Source: Tardiphaga sp.
GTDB lineage: Bacteria > Pseudomonadota > Alphaproteobacteria > Rhizobiales > Xanthobacteraceae
Reading direction: 5' to 3'
DNA length: 8,515 nt
Assembly: GCA_028290765.1 (NCBI GenBank)
Contig: JAQGJF010000318.1
Span: forward strand, 1-8,515
The position numbers and the translations under genes were made by a program. This document shows, one piece after another, positions 1-7,199 of the stretch; positions within the stretch are counted from its first letter, which is position 1, and every line of letters begins with the position of its first letter. The notes under the pieces were generated by a model. The model did no database searches, had not been told where the DNA came from, and saw only the letters and a program-made list of their open reading frames with translations.

Positions 1-1404
1 TCCACGCTGATCAAGATCATGTCCGGCGTGGTCTTGGCCGACGAGGGCCGCATGCGGCTCGACGGGCACGAGGTAAGTTTCCCCAATCCCGCCGCGGCCA
101 ATGCGGCAGGCATCGTCTGCATTTTCCAGGAGCTTTCGCTGATCCCCGACCTTTCGGTCGCGGACAATATCGTGGTGTCGAATCCGCCGGGCCGGTTCGG
201 CCTGATCGACCGCAAGGCGCAGCGCCGCATCGCCGAAGCCGCGCTGGCGCGCGCCGGCGGCGAAGACATTCATCCGATGGCGCTGGTCCGGGACCTGCCC
301 TTGTCGCGGCGGCAGATCATCGAAATCGCCCGGGCGCTGTCGCGCTCGCCGCGCGTCCTCATCCTCGACGAGGCGACCTCGGCGCTGGCGGCGGCCGATG
401 TGAAGCGGGTGTTCGATGTGCTGAAACGGCTGAAGGCCGAGGGGATTGCGCTGCTGTATATCTCGCACCGGATGCACGAGATCGCCGAACTGGCGGACGA
501 TTGTTCGGTGTTCCGCAATGGCCGGCGGATCGCGACCTATGAGGCGGGTACCAAAAGCGACAATGAAGTGGTCGAGATGATGATCGGCCGCGAATACAGC
601 CACGTGTTCCCGCCGAAGCCCGATGCGCCGGTGGCCGCCGCCACACCGCTGCTCGAAGCGCGAAACCTGTCCTGGGCGCCGCGCCTCAACGATATTTCCT
701 TCAGCGTTCGGGCCGGCGAAGTCGTCGGGCTCGGCGGTCTGGACGGGCAGGGACAGCGCGAGCTGCTGCTGGCGCTGTTCGGGGTGTTGCGCGGCATCGG
801 TGGGCAGGTCCTGATCGACGGAAAAGCGGTCAACATTACTTCGCCCCGCGCGGCCAAGGCCGCCGGCATCGCCATGGCGCTGATCCCGGAGGACCGCAAG
901 ACCGAGGGGCTGATGCTGCAGATGTCGGTGCGGGACAATTTGTCCTTTGCGGCGCTGTCGGAACTGGCCCATGGCGGCATCATCGACCGCAATGCCGAAC
1001 AGGACGCCGTCGACGCGATGATCAGGCTGCTCGCCATCCGCACCGACGGCGTTTCGGTTCCGGCAGGCGCCTTGTCCGGCGGCAATCAGCAGAAGCTGGT
1101 GATCGCCAAGTGGCTGATGCGCAAACCCCGCATCATTCTGCTCAACGATCCGACGCGGGGCATCGACGTCGGCACCAAACAGGAAATCTACCAGTTGCTG
1201 CGCAAGCTTGCCGATGCCGGCGCCGCGATCGTGCTGTATTCGACCGATTATGACGAGTTGATCGGCTGTTGCGACCGGGTGCTGGTGCTCTATGACGGCG
1301 CGGTCAAGCGCACGCTGACCGGCGCCGAGATCACCGAGCGCGCGCTGATCAGCCTGGCGCTCAATATCGATGTGCCGGCTGAAGAAGCAGTGGGGCGCGC
1401 ATGA
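1..1404 (+). CDS. Sugar-type ABC transporter ATP-binding protein, two nucleotide-binding domains (5' partial)
   Basis: This is the cytoplasmic ATPase of an RbsA/MglA/XylG-like carbohydrate importer. The frame is open from base 1, where the visible STLIKIMSGV is the tail of a Walker A motif whose GxxGxGK part lies upstream, so the start is missing. Counting from base 1, domain 1 has a Q-loop (FQELSLIPDLSV, about 42-53), a divergent signature region (LPLSRRQIIEIAR, about 99-111), Walker B (VLILDE, 119-124) and the H-loop His156 (YISHR). Domain 2 has a degenerate Walker A (GLDGQGQRE, 246-254), a canonical signature (LSGGNQQ, 358-364) and an unusual Walker B, LLNDPTRG, with Asn382-Asp383 where Asp-Glu is usual. 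A duplicated ABC protein of this length next to two RbsC-like permeases fits the family. The substrate is not readable: ribose, xylose, galactose, myo-inositol or another polyol are all possible. The stop overlaps the next start (ATGA), implying translational coupling. Confidence 0.95.
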   Translation, partial: STLIKIMSGVVLADEGRMRLDGHEVSFPNPAAANAAGIVCIFQELSLIPDLSVADNIVVSNPPGRFGLIDRKAQRRIAEAALARAGGEDIHPMALVRDLPLSRRQIIEIARALSRSPRVLILDEATSALAAADVKRVFDVLKRLKAEGIALLYISHRMHEIAELADDCSVFRNGRRIATYEAGTKSDNEVVEMMIGREYSHVFPPKPDAPVAAATPLLEARNLSWAPRLNDISFSVRAGEVVGLGGLDGQGQRELLLALFGVLRGIGGQVLIDGKAVNITSPRAAKAAGIAMALIPEDRKTEGLMLQMSVRDNLSFAALSELAHGGIIDRNAEQDAVDAMIRLLAIRTDGVSVPAGALSGGNQQKLVIAKWLMRKPRIILLNDPTRGIDVGTKQEIYQLLRKLADAGAAIVLYSTDYDELIGCCDRVLVLYDGAVKRTLTGAEITERALISLALNIDVPAEEAVGRA

Positions 1405-2387
1405 AGGACTGGCGCTTCATTCTGGCCGAACAGCGCGGCACGCTGACGGCGATGGCCATTTTCGTCGCGATGTTCGGCCTCTATGTCGCCAACCATCCCG
1501 CCGGGTTCACCGCCAATGTGGTGCAGACGGTGGCCAACAAGGGCGTGCTGCTGGCGCTGGTCGCGATGGCGCAGACCCTGGTGGTGCTCACCTCGGGCAT
1601 CGACCTGTCGGTCGGCATGATTTTCATTCTTTGCAACTGCGTCGCCTCCTATCTCGTCGCCGGCTCCACCGTCGCGACCACATTCGGCGTCGCTGCGGTG
1701 ATCGGGATCGGCGCGCTGTGCGGCGCCATCAATGCGGTCATCGTCATTTTCGGTCGGTTGCAGCCGATCGTCACCACGATCGCGACCGGCGCGGTCTATT
1801 TCGGAATCGCGCTGTGGATCCGGCCGTTTCCCGGCGCGGCGGACGACTTCAATTCCGCCTTTGCCGACGCGCTGACCGGAAAGATCTTCGATGTGATTCC
1901 GGCGAGCGTCGTGGTGCTGATCGGAATCGTGCTGCTGGTCTGGCTGCCGTTTCAGCGCTCGGTGGTCGGCCGCACCGTCTATGCCGTTGGCTCCTCGGAA
2001 CTTGCCGCCTATATGTCGGGCATGCCGATCCGCCGCGCCAAGTTTGCGGCCTATGTGCTCGGTGGCGTGCTCGCCTCGACCGGCGGGCTGTTCCTGACCT
2101 TCTTCACCTATTCCGGCGAAGCGTCGGTGGCCAACGGCAACACCTATACGCTGTATTCGATCGCGGCGGTGGTGCTCGGCGGCGTGTCGCTGTTCGGCGG
2201 CCGCGGCAGCGCGGTCGGCGCCATTTTCGGCGCACTGGCGTTCCGCGCCATCGGCGATCTGCTGTTTGTGTTCGACGTCGATCCGTTGTGGCAGCCGCTG
2301 TTCCAGGGTCTGGTGCTGCTGCTTGCGGTATCGATCGGTTCGGCGCGCCTGTTCCAGGTGCGCAACCGGCTCGAGCTGTTCACGTGA
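1401..2387 (+). CDS. Sugar-type ABC transporter permease, RbsC-like (first permease)
   Basis: This inner-membrane permease belongs to the branched-chain amino acid/ribose (BPD_transp_2) family and would form half of the translocation channel. The protein has 328 residues, normal for the family, and is strongly hydrophobic with about 8-10 membrane segments, beginning near residues 14-30. Family landmarks are TSGIDLSVG (64-72), a conserved feature early in RbsC-type permeases, and LGGVSLFGGRGS (259-270), close to the LGGTSLxGGxG motif common to the family. The SGMPIRRAKF stretch (about 206-215) corresponds to the cytoplasmic loop that usually contacts the ATPase. The ATG at 1401 was chosen because it overlaps the ATPase stop (ATGA) and the protein begins with a short polar N-terminus before the first membrane helix. 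The gene is intact. Two different permeases with one fused ATPase suggests a heterodimeric channel. Confidence 0.93.
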   Translation: MKDWRFILAEQRGTLTAMAIFVAMFGLYVANHPAGFTANVVQTVANKGVLLALVAMAQTLVVLTSGIDLSVGMIFILCNCVASYLVAGSTVATTFGVAAVIGIGALCGAINAVIVIFGRLQPIVTTIATGAVYFGIALWIRPFPGAADDFNSAFADALTGKIFDVIPASVVVLIGIVLLVWLPFQRSVVGRTVYAVGSSELAAYMSGMPIRRAKFAAYVLGGVLASTGGLFLTFFTYSGEASVANGNTYTLYSIAAVVLGGVSLFGGRGSAVGAIFGALAFRAIGDLLFVFDVDPLWQPLFQGLVLLLAVSIGSARLFQVRNRLELFT

Positions 2388-2394
2388 GGCCGCG

Positions 2395-3374
2395 ATGACC
2401 GAAGCCACCACGGCACCGGAGCGCCGCGCGCACGGCTGGCGGCAACGCCTCGACGTACCCGTGGTCACGGCGTTCGGCTGCATCATCCTGCTGCTGGTGC
2501 TCGGCAGCTTCTATTCGTCGAATTTCCTGTCGCCGCAATATCTGCTGCAACAGCTCAAGGTCGGCGCGTTTCTCGGCATCATCGCGACCGGGATGATGCT
2601 GGTCATCCTGCTCGGCCAGATCGATCTCTCGGTGCCGTGGACGGTGACGCTGGGCGCGATGATGGCTTCCGCCGCGGCGGCGCATGGCCCCGTCGGTGAG
2701 GTGCTGGCGATTCCGGTCGGCATCTTTTGTGGTCTGCTGGTTGGCCTCGTGAACGGCGTCGGTGTTGCTTACTTGCGGATCCCTTCCATGATCGTACGCT
2801 GGCGGTCAATGCCGTGGCGCAAGGCCTGATGGTCGCCTATACCGGCGGCTTCGCACCCGGCGACAGCGCCTCCGCCGCGATGCGCTATCTGGCGGCGGGG
2901 ACGATCCTCGGCGTACCCAACGCCGCGATTGTCTGGCTGATCACCGGCGTGCTCGCGGTGTTCCTGCTGCGGCGCACGACGTTCGGCCGCGCGGTCTATG
3001 GCATCGGCAACCAGGAAACCGCGGCCTATCTCTCTGGCGTGCCGACCCAGCGCGTCGTGATGATCGCCTTCGCGCTGTGCGGCGCGCTGGCGGGTTTCGG
3101 CGGCGTGCTGCTCGCCGGCTATGCCGGCAAGGCCGCGCAATCGATGGGCGACGCCTATCTGTTGCCGTCGATCGCAGCCGTGGTGCTCGGCGGCACCTCG
3201 ATCCTTGGCGGGCGCGGCAGCTACCTCGGCACCATCGCCGGCGTTATTCTCATCACCTTGCTGCAGTCGATCCTGTCGGTGATGCAGATCGCCGAATTCG
3301 GACGCCAGATCATCTACGGCATCATCATCGTCGTCATGCTGCTGCTGTACGGACGCGAAAAAGTCACGCGGTGA
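2395..3374 (+). pseudogene. Second RbsC-like sugar ABC transporter permease, disrupted by one frameshift
   Basis: This is a second permease of the same family, starting at ATG 2395, 7 bases after the previous stop, with GAGG at 2386-2389 as a likely ribosome binding site. The first frame encodes residues 1-133, including a first membrane segment (about 23-40) and LGQIDLSVPW (73-82), and reads family-like up to YLRIPSMI. It then runs into an unrelated tail ending at a stop at 2829. The family-like sequence resumes in another frame at 2796 (TLAVNAVAQGLMVAYTGGF), continues through LSGVPTQRVVM and LGGTSILGGRGS, and ends at 3374. One base is missing near 2794-2795, where ATC GT ACG replaces an expected ATC GTN ACG. 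Adding it gives 326 residues, nearly the size of the first permease. Either the gene is inactivated or the base is a sequence error. Nothing else in the gene looks degenerate, which leaves a recent mutation or an error as the main options. Confidence 0.88.
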
Positions 3375-3381
3375 CGGGCTG

Positions 3382-4505
3382 ATGAATGTGCCGACAAAAC
3401 CGTTTCGCGTCAGTATCGTTCAGTGCAGGGGCACGCCGTACGAGGTCGGCCGTGCCCAGGCCCGATTGTTTGCGACGACAGCGAAAGGGCGAGCCTTTCT
3501 CCGTAGCAAGACGACAGGATTTCCGTGGTGGTTCAATCTTCGTACGGAACAGCGGGTGTTCGCCAAATTCGCTCCCGCGCTGTGGGAAGAGCTTGCCGGA
3601 CTTGCGGACGAACTCGGCATTTCAATGGAACGGGCGGCTTTCTGGTTCGGCAATGACGGTCTTCGACCTCCGATCGGAGCCTGCTCGGCGGCGATGACCG
3701 CCGATGTCTATAGTCGCAACTACGATTACAGGCCGCGGTACTACGGGGCTCAGTTCGTTCTTCTGCAAGCTGGCGGAACCTATGCCAGCATCGGATCGAG
3801 TCATCAATTGACAGGACGGCTGGATGGAATACCAGCACGGCCTGATGATTGGCCTGCATCAGGTCAAGATAGAGTCCTCGCTTTCCCGGATTGTCAGCCG
3901 ACCTGATCGTGAGGATGATCCTCGATCAGTGCTCCACGACGACGGAAGCAGTTGTGACACTCCGTCAGCTTTCTCACGCCATGCAATATAACTACTCGCT
4001 GCTCGATGCCGACGGCGCTGCTGCGGTGGTGGAAGCCAGTCCGGGGGCTGTCGCCGTGCAAACAGGCGCCTGGCTTGCATGCACCAATCATTTTCGGTCG
4101 CCTCTTCTCCGGCCGCTGAATCGTCCTCGTGCGGCGACGCATTCGCAACAAAGATTGCCACCACTCGAGGCATGGGCGTCAGGCGGTTTAAGCGCAGAAC
4201 GGATGTTTACGGAACTGAACCGGTCGACGTCGCCGGCATTTCACCATGGTTATGTTGGAGGAGGCGGTACGCTTCACACCATCGTCGGAGAGCCAGCCAG
4301 GAGGCGGCTGCTGATCGGGATCGGCGGAGATGCTGCGGCTCTCGAAGAGGACATGCTGGATGTCGACTTCGGTCGATGGTTGGCCGGTGAGGACCTGCCG
4401 ATAGCGGAGCTTCAAGGCCAGCTGGGCGGAATGTCGAAGCCCTTTGATTGGCCACGACGAGTGAAAAAGCGAGCCGCGAAATCGCGGGCTCAATCTGTCA
4501 CTTGA
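3382..4505 (+). pseudogene. C45-family amidohydrolase / acyl-CoA:6-APA acyltransferase-like protein, disrupted by two frameshifts
   Basis: The sequence resembles the C45 (AAT-like) group of Ntn-hydrolases, which mature by self-cleavage before a Cys and act on linear amide bonds. Landmarks from ATG 3382 are YEVGRAQA (20-27), GACS with Cys101 as candidate nucleophile, RNYDY (112-116) and TGRLDG (about 144-149). After 3828 the frame goes wrong and stops at 3906. The expected QHGLMIGLHQV lies in a second frame from 3833, and IVRMILDQC, NYSLLDADGAAAVVEASP, CTNHF, HHGYVGGGGTLHTIV and LIGIGGDAA lie in a third from about 3897 to 4505. Each break fits a loss of two bases: ATAC for an expected ATGAAC at 3829-3832, and one missing GC near 3896-3898. 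Restored length is about 375 residues, reasonable for the family. It starts 7 bases after the permease, suggesting an operon. Sampled lines have about 57-58% GC against up to about 80% in the first permease, so it may be acquired or decaying. The substrate is unknown. Confidence 0.82.
4464..4491 (-). terminator. Probable Rho-independent terminator of the lytic transglycosylase gene
   Basis: Read on the minus strand, arms GAGCCCGCG and CGCGGCTC pair with a 4-base ATTT loop and one bulged base (4471-4491). They are followed by GC and then five T residues (complement of 4464-4468). The hairpin begins 6 bases after the transglycosylase stop. It lies inside the last codons of the convergent amidohydrolase gene. 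On the plus strand no T-run follows, so it should act in one direction only. The T-run is short, hence the moderate confidence. Confidence 0.55.
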
Positions 4506-6888
4506 CGACAGATGACGGGACCGGCGCGTTCGGCGCGGCGCTGGCCTCATGCGCCATATCGCGCGGCGGATTGATCTCCGGCGGCGTTTCCGGCGCGGGC
4601 GTCTCGAGCCGGACCCGATAGACCGCCAGATTCTCCATCACGCGCTGGACGTAGTTGCGGGTTTCGGCGAACGGAATCCGTTCGACCCAGTCGACCGGAT
4701 CTACCCTCGGATCGCGTGGATCGCCGTACTGCTTGACCCATTGCTGGACCCGGCCGCGGCCGGCGTTGTAACCGGCGAAGGTCATGATATGGGAGCCGCG
4801 ATATTCGCGCAGCAAGGCGGAGAGTTCGCCGGCGCCCATCTGGGTGTTGTAGACCGGGTCGGAGACGAGGCGATCCCAATCATAGGTGATGCCGATGCGT
4901 TTGGCGGTGTCGCGGCCCGCCGCCGGCGTGACCTGCATCAGGCCGACCGCCTTGGCCGCCGACATGTCTTTCTGGTCGAACGCGCTTTCGGTCCGCGCCA
5001 CTGAATAGATCACGCTGCGGTCGATCGGGGGGCCGATCTGGTTGTGGCGCGGGATGCCGATATCGGGGAAGGCATATAGATCCAGCGCTATGCCGCGGGC
5101 GAGCGCCGACTTGCCGATCTGCAGCACCGAGCGGGCATCGTTGCGCAGCACGGCCAGCTCACCGAGCCCGACCAGCCCCGCGACATCGACGCTTTGTTCG
5201 CCGAGATCGCTGGCGAAACTCAGCACCAGGTCGCGCTCGCCGAGCGCGTAGAGCATGTTGGCGGCGCGGGCGAGTTCGTCCATGAAGGCCGGACCGCGAC
5301 ATGGATCGGACTGCGGCGGCAACCGCAGCTGGATTCCGTCGAGGCCGAGTTTCGCGCGCGCCAGCTGTCCGTAATAGGCGGTGGGTTGGCGGGCGGCCGC
5401 CTCGAAGAAGCCGCGCATCGCCTCGGCCTCGCCGGTGGCCTCGGCGGCGCGGCCGCGCCAGTAATTCGCCCGCGCAATCACGATCGGGTTGGTGGAGCCG
5501 TCGTCGATATGGGCAAACCGCTCCCGCGCCGTCGCGGGTTCGTTGAGATAACGCAGCGCGATCCAGCCCGGGAGAAAATAGGATTCGGCCCGGTAGTTCT
5601 CATTGGCCGGCAAACCAGCTTCGCGCACGACCTGGTAGGCAGTCCTGTATTCGCCGAGGTCGAGCAGCTTGCGCGCCAGCACCCGCCGGTCGCGCCACCA
5701 TTGATCGGTATCCTGCTGCGCCATGGTCGCGGGCAGGGCGGCCAGCATCAGCTTCGCCGCGTCGAGAAACCGGTCCTTGCGCATCAGCCAGTGAACGCTG
5801 CACAGCACATAGCCCAGATCCTGGCGCTGCTCGGCCGGAACCGCATCGAGCAGATCGAGCGCCTTGGTCGCGCTCGCCGAGACCGCGGCACAGGCCTTCA
5901 CGATCGCGACGTCGTCATCGCCGAGGCGGCGCGCGGCGCGCATCGCGCCCGCAAGATCCTTGGCGCCGATGCGCTTGTCCATGCGGGCGCGATGGTCGTC
6001 GCGCGTGAGCACGTCGCGAAACGCTTCGTGCGCTTCGGCTTCGAGCCTTTCCGACAGTTCCTGCGACTGCCAGGCTTCGCGAATCTGGCGTTCGGCGCCG
6101 CTGCGGTCGCCTTCCGCCAGGAGAATCCGCGCCAGCGCAAACTGTCCCTTGCCGGTCGCCGGCTGCTCGCCGGTGAAGCGGCGCACCGTCGCGGCGTCGC
6201 TCTTCTCCTGCCACAGCCGCGCCTCCGCGCGCCGGCGCAGCAGGCGGATGCTCGGCCAGTTCGGGTTGTCGGCGACGAAGGCGGCGTAACGGCCGAAGCT
6301 CGCTTCGCCCGAAGGGTGGCGCAGGATCTGCCATTCGACCAGCTTCTGCGCGACCGGGTCGCTGATGGATTTTTTGGTCGCGGTGGCTTCGGTGGTTTTG
6401 CCCTTGCGCACCTGATCGAACGCCTGCTTGACCGCCGCCAGATCCGGGGAGAGCGGCGGCGCCGCCGCGACCGGCGCAGGCGTGTCGACCTGTGCCTCGG
6501 GCTTTTCGGAGGTCACCTTGGCCTCGGTTGCCTTGGCCTCGGTCACTTTGGCTTCGGTAGTCTTGGCTTTGCTCGCCTTGGCTTTGTTCGCCGCGGTTTT
6601 GGCTGCCGCGGCCTTGGTTTTCGACCGCGTCGCTATTCGCTTATGATTTACGCCGGGTTGAGTTGCGCTGGACTTGGCGATGCTGGACTTGGTCGCAGCC
6701 GACTTGGTCACGCTGGACTTGTTTACGCTGGACGTTGTCACGCCAGACTTGGTATTCGAAGACTTGGCATCCGCTTTCTTGGGCTGCGGAGCCGGCTTGT
6801 GACGGGTGAGCGCGGCTGCATGATTCGACAGCGCGGCGACCATGGCGAAGGCGATGAAGCAATTCAGCGCCTGGAAGCGTCGGTTCAT
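4498..6888 (-). CDS. Soluble lytic murein transglycosylase, SLT-domain, secreted to the periplasm
   Basis: This enzyme would cleave the glycan strand between MurNAc and GlcNAc, forming 1,6-anhydro-MurNAc ends during wall turnover. The protein has 796 residues. Residues 1-26 form a signal peptide (MNRR, hydrophobic core, AAA before Leu27) with no lipobox Cys. Residues 27-150 are a Lys/Ser/Thr/Ala-rich linker with five-residue repeats. Residues about 150-600 look like the helical superhelix of Slt70-type enzymes. The SLT domain follows at about 620-760: the catalytic Glu634 in ARTESAF, GLMQV (649-653), GYNAG (706-710) and IPFAETRNYV (738-747). The tail is Pro-rich. ATG 6888 was preferred to an upstream in-frame TTG at 6906 because AGGAG lies 8 bases before the ATG and MNRR begins a normal signal peptide. 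The gene is intact, convergent with the amidohydrolase, and probably transcribed alone. It is longer than E. coli Slt70, mainly through the linker. Confidence 0.95.
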   Translation of the reverse strand: MNRRFQALNCFIAFAMVAALSNHAAALTRHKPAPQPKKADAKSSNTKSGVTTSSVNKSSVTKSAATKSSIAKSSATQPGVNHKRIATRSKTKAAAAKTAANKAKASKAKTTEAKVTEAKATEAKVTSEKPEAQVDTPAPVAAAPPLSPDLAAVKQAFDQVRKGKTTEATATKKSISDPVAQKLVEWQILRHPSGEASFGRYAAFVADNPNWPSIRLLRRRAEARLWQEKSDAATVRRFTGEQPATGKGQFALARILLAEGDRSGAERQIREAWQSQELSERLEAEAHEAFRDVLTRDDHRARMDKRIGAKDLAGAMRAARRLGDDDVAIVKACAAVSASATKALDLLDAVPAEQRQDLGYVLCSVHWLMRKDRFLDAAKLMLAALPATMAQQDTDQWWRDRRVLARKLLDLGEYRTAYQVVREAGLPANENYRAESYFLPGWIALRYLNEPATARERFAHIDDGSTNPIVIARANYWRGRAAEATGEAEAMRGFFEAAARQPTAYYGQLARAKLGLDGIQLRLPPQSDPCRGPAFMDELARAANMLYALGERDLVLSFASDLGEQSVDVAGLVGLGELAVLRNDARSVLQIGKSALARGIALDLYAFPDIGIPRHNQIGPPIDRSVIYSVARTESAFDQKDMSAAKAVGLMQVTPAAGRDTAKRIGITYDWDRLVSDPVYNTQMGAGELSALLREYRGSHIMTFAGYNAGRGRVQQWVKQYGDPRDPRVDPVDWVERIPFAETRNYVQRVMENLAVYRVRLETPAPETPPEINPPRDMAHEASAAPNAPVPSSVVK
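6496..6753 (-). repeat. Five-residue tandem repeats in the transglycosylase linker (residues 46-131)
   Basis: Residues 46-80 divide cleanly into seven pentads: TKSGV, TTSSV, NKSSV, TKSAA, TKSSI, AKSSA, TQPGV. Residues 102-131 divide into KAKAS, KAKTT, EAKVT, EAKAT, EAKVT, SEKPE. The DNA is accordingly a degenerate 15-base tandem repeat, prone to slippage and length change. The basic character suggests a flexible, wall-binding or spacer segment between the signal peptide and the enzyme body. That role is inferred. Confidence 0.8.
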
Positions 6889-6896
6889 CCCGTGAT

Positions 6897-6901
6897 CTCC
6901 T
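6897..6901 (-). promoter_or_regulatory. Shine-Dalgarno site deciding the transglycosylase start
   Basis: AGGAG on the minus strand ends 8 bases before the ATG at 6888-6886. It sits within the short extension that a TTG start at 6906 would create, so the ATG is the better start. Confidence 0.8.
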
Positions 6902-6930
6902 GCCAACCCAAAATCACGAATAATGAGGTT

Positions 6931-6942
6931 GCACGATCGTGC
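6931..6942. promoter_or_regulatory. Perfect 12-base palindrome GCACGATCGTGC, candidate operator
   Basis: The site is fully self-complementary and lies 42 bases upstream of the transglycosylase ATG, close to where a promoter or operator would be expected. It does not match an operator I can name. A 12-base palindrome can occur by chance in GC-rich DNA, so this is a candidate only. Confidence 0.35.
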
Positions 6943-6984
6943 CGCTCGAACGCTGCGAGGCTACCATGCCGGCGAATCGTAAAT

Positions 6985-7020
6985 GTCACGTTTCGGCAAC
7001 ATCGCCAGGGAAACGTGCAG
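6985..7020. repeat. Inverted-repeat element, copy 1
   Basis: The 36-base element begins GTCACGTTTCGGCAA and ends AAACGTGCAG on the plus strand. Its arms CACGTTTC (6987-6994) and GAAACGTG (7010-7017) are perfect inverted repeats 15 bases apart. A second copy lies 180 bases to the right in the same orientation. The ends match between copies while the centre differs, as expected of a protein-binding site with two half-sites or a small repeat family. It lies about 97 bases upstream of the transglycosylase start. Confidence 0.65.
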
Positions 7021-7164
7021 CGGGTTGGAACTCAGCCGCGCGGCTTTTGTTAGGCGTTTGATTCAGTTTTGAAAATTAGTTCCATCGGGGCCTATCCGGG
7101 GAACTTCTCGCCGGTTTCAGCGCTGGCGTGATTCGGCGGCCTTCAGACCCCGGCGGTCACTCCC

Positions 7165-7199
7165 GTCACGTTTCGGCAAATTGTGGCTAAAACGTGCAG
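7165..7199. repeat. Inverted-repeat element, copy 2
   Basis: This 35-base copy also starts with GTCACGTTTCGGCAA and ends with AAACGTGCAG. The arms CACGTTT (7167-7173) and AAACGTG (7190-7196) are perfect inverted repeats separated by 16 bases, and the centre is unlike that of copy 1 and one base shorter. It lies about 36 bases past the stop codon of the right-hand gene. No T-run follows on either strand, so a terminator is unlikely. Confidence 0.65.

Noticed and set aside
1290..2486. 398-codon minus-strand frame opposite the first permease
   Set aside because: The translation is dominated by His, Arg, Asp and Gln with no domain, and the plus strand encodes a convincing permease. It is a shadow frame.
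3891..4505. A separate small gene encoding the C-terminal part of the amidohydrolase
   Set aside because: It has no good ribosome binding site or start codon, and its sequence continues the same family alignment as the upstream fragment, so it is the second half of one broken gene.
6889..6906. TTG start at 6906 for the transglycosylase
   Set aside because: It would put the Shine-Dalgarno sequence inside the coding region and add MAGDHG in front of an otherwise normal signal peptide. ATG at 6888 fits better.
7034..7051. Palindrome AGCCGCGCGGCT followed by TTT on the plus strand, terminator-like
   Set aside because: With a realistic loop the stem is only about 4 pairs, the T-run is short, and no plus-strand gene ends nearby.
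5194..7053. Very long open frame on the plus strand opposite the transglycosylase gene
   Set aside because: It is antisense to a clearly recognisable Slt protein. Its translation is rich in Arg/Gly/Leu with low-complexity repeats mirroring the linker, which is typical of shadow frames in GC-rich DNA.
6985..7199. CRISPR array
   Set aside because: There are only two imperfect copies, 180 bases apart, without regular spacers or cas genes.
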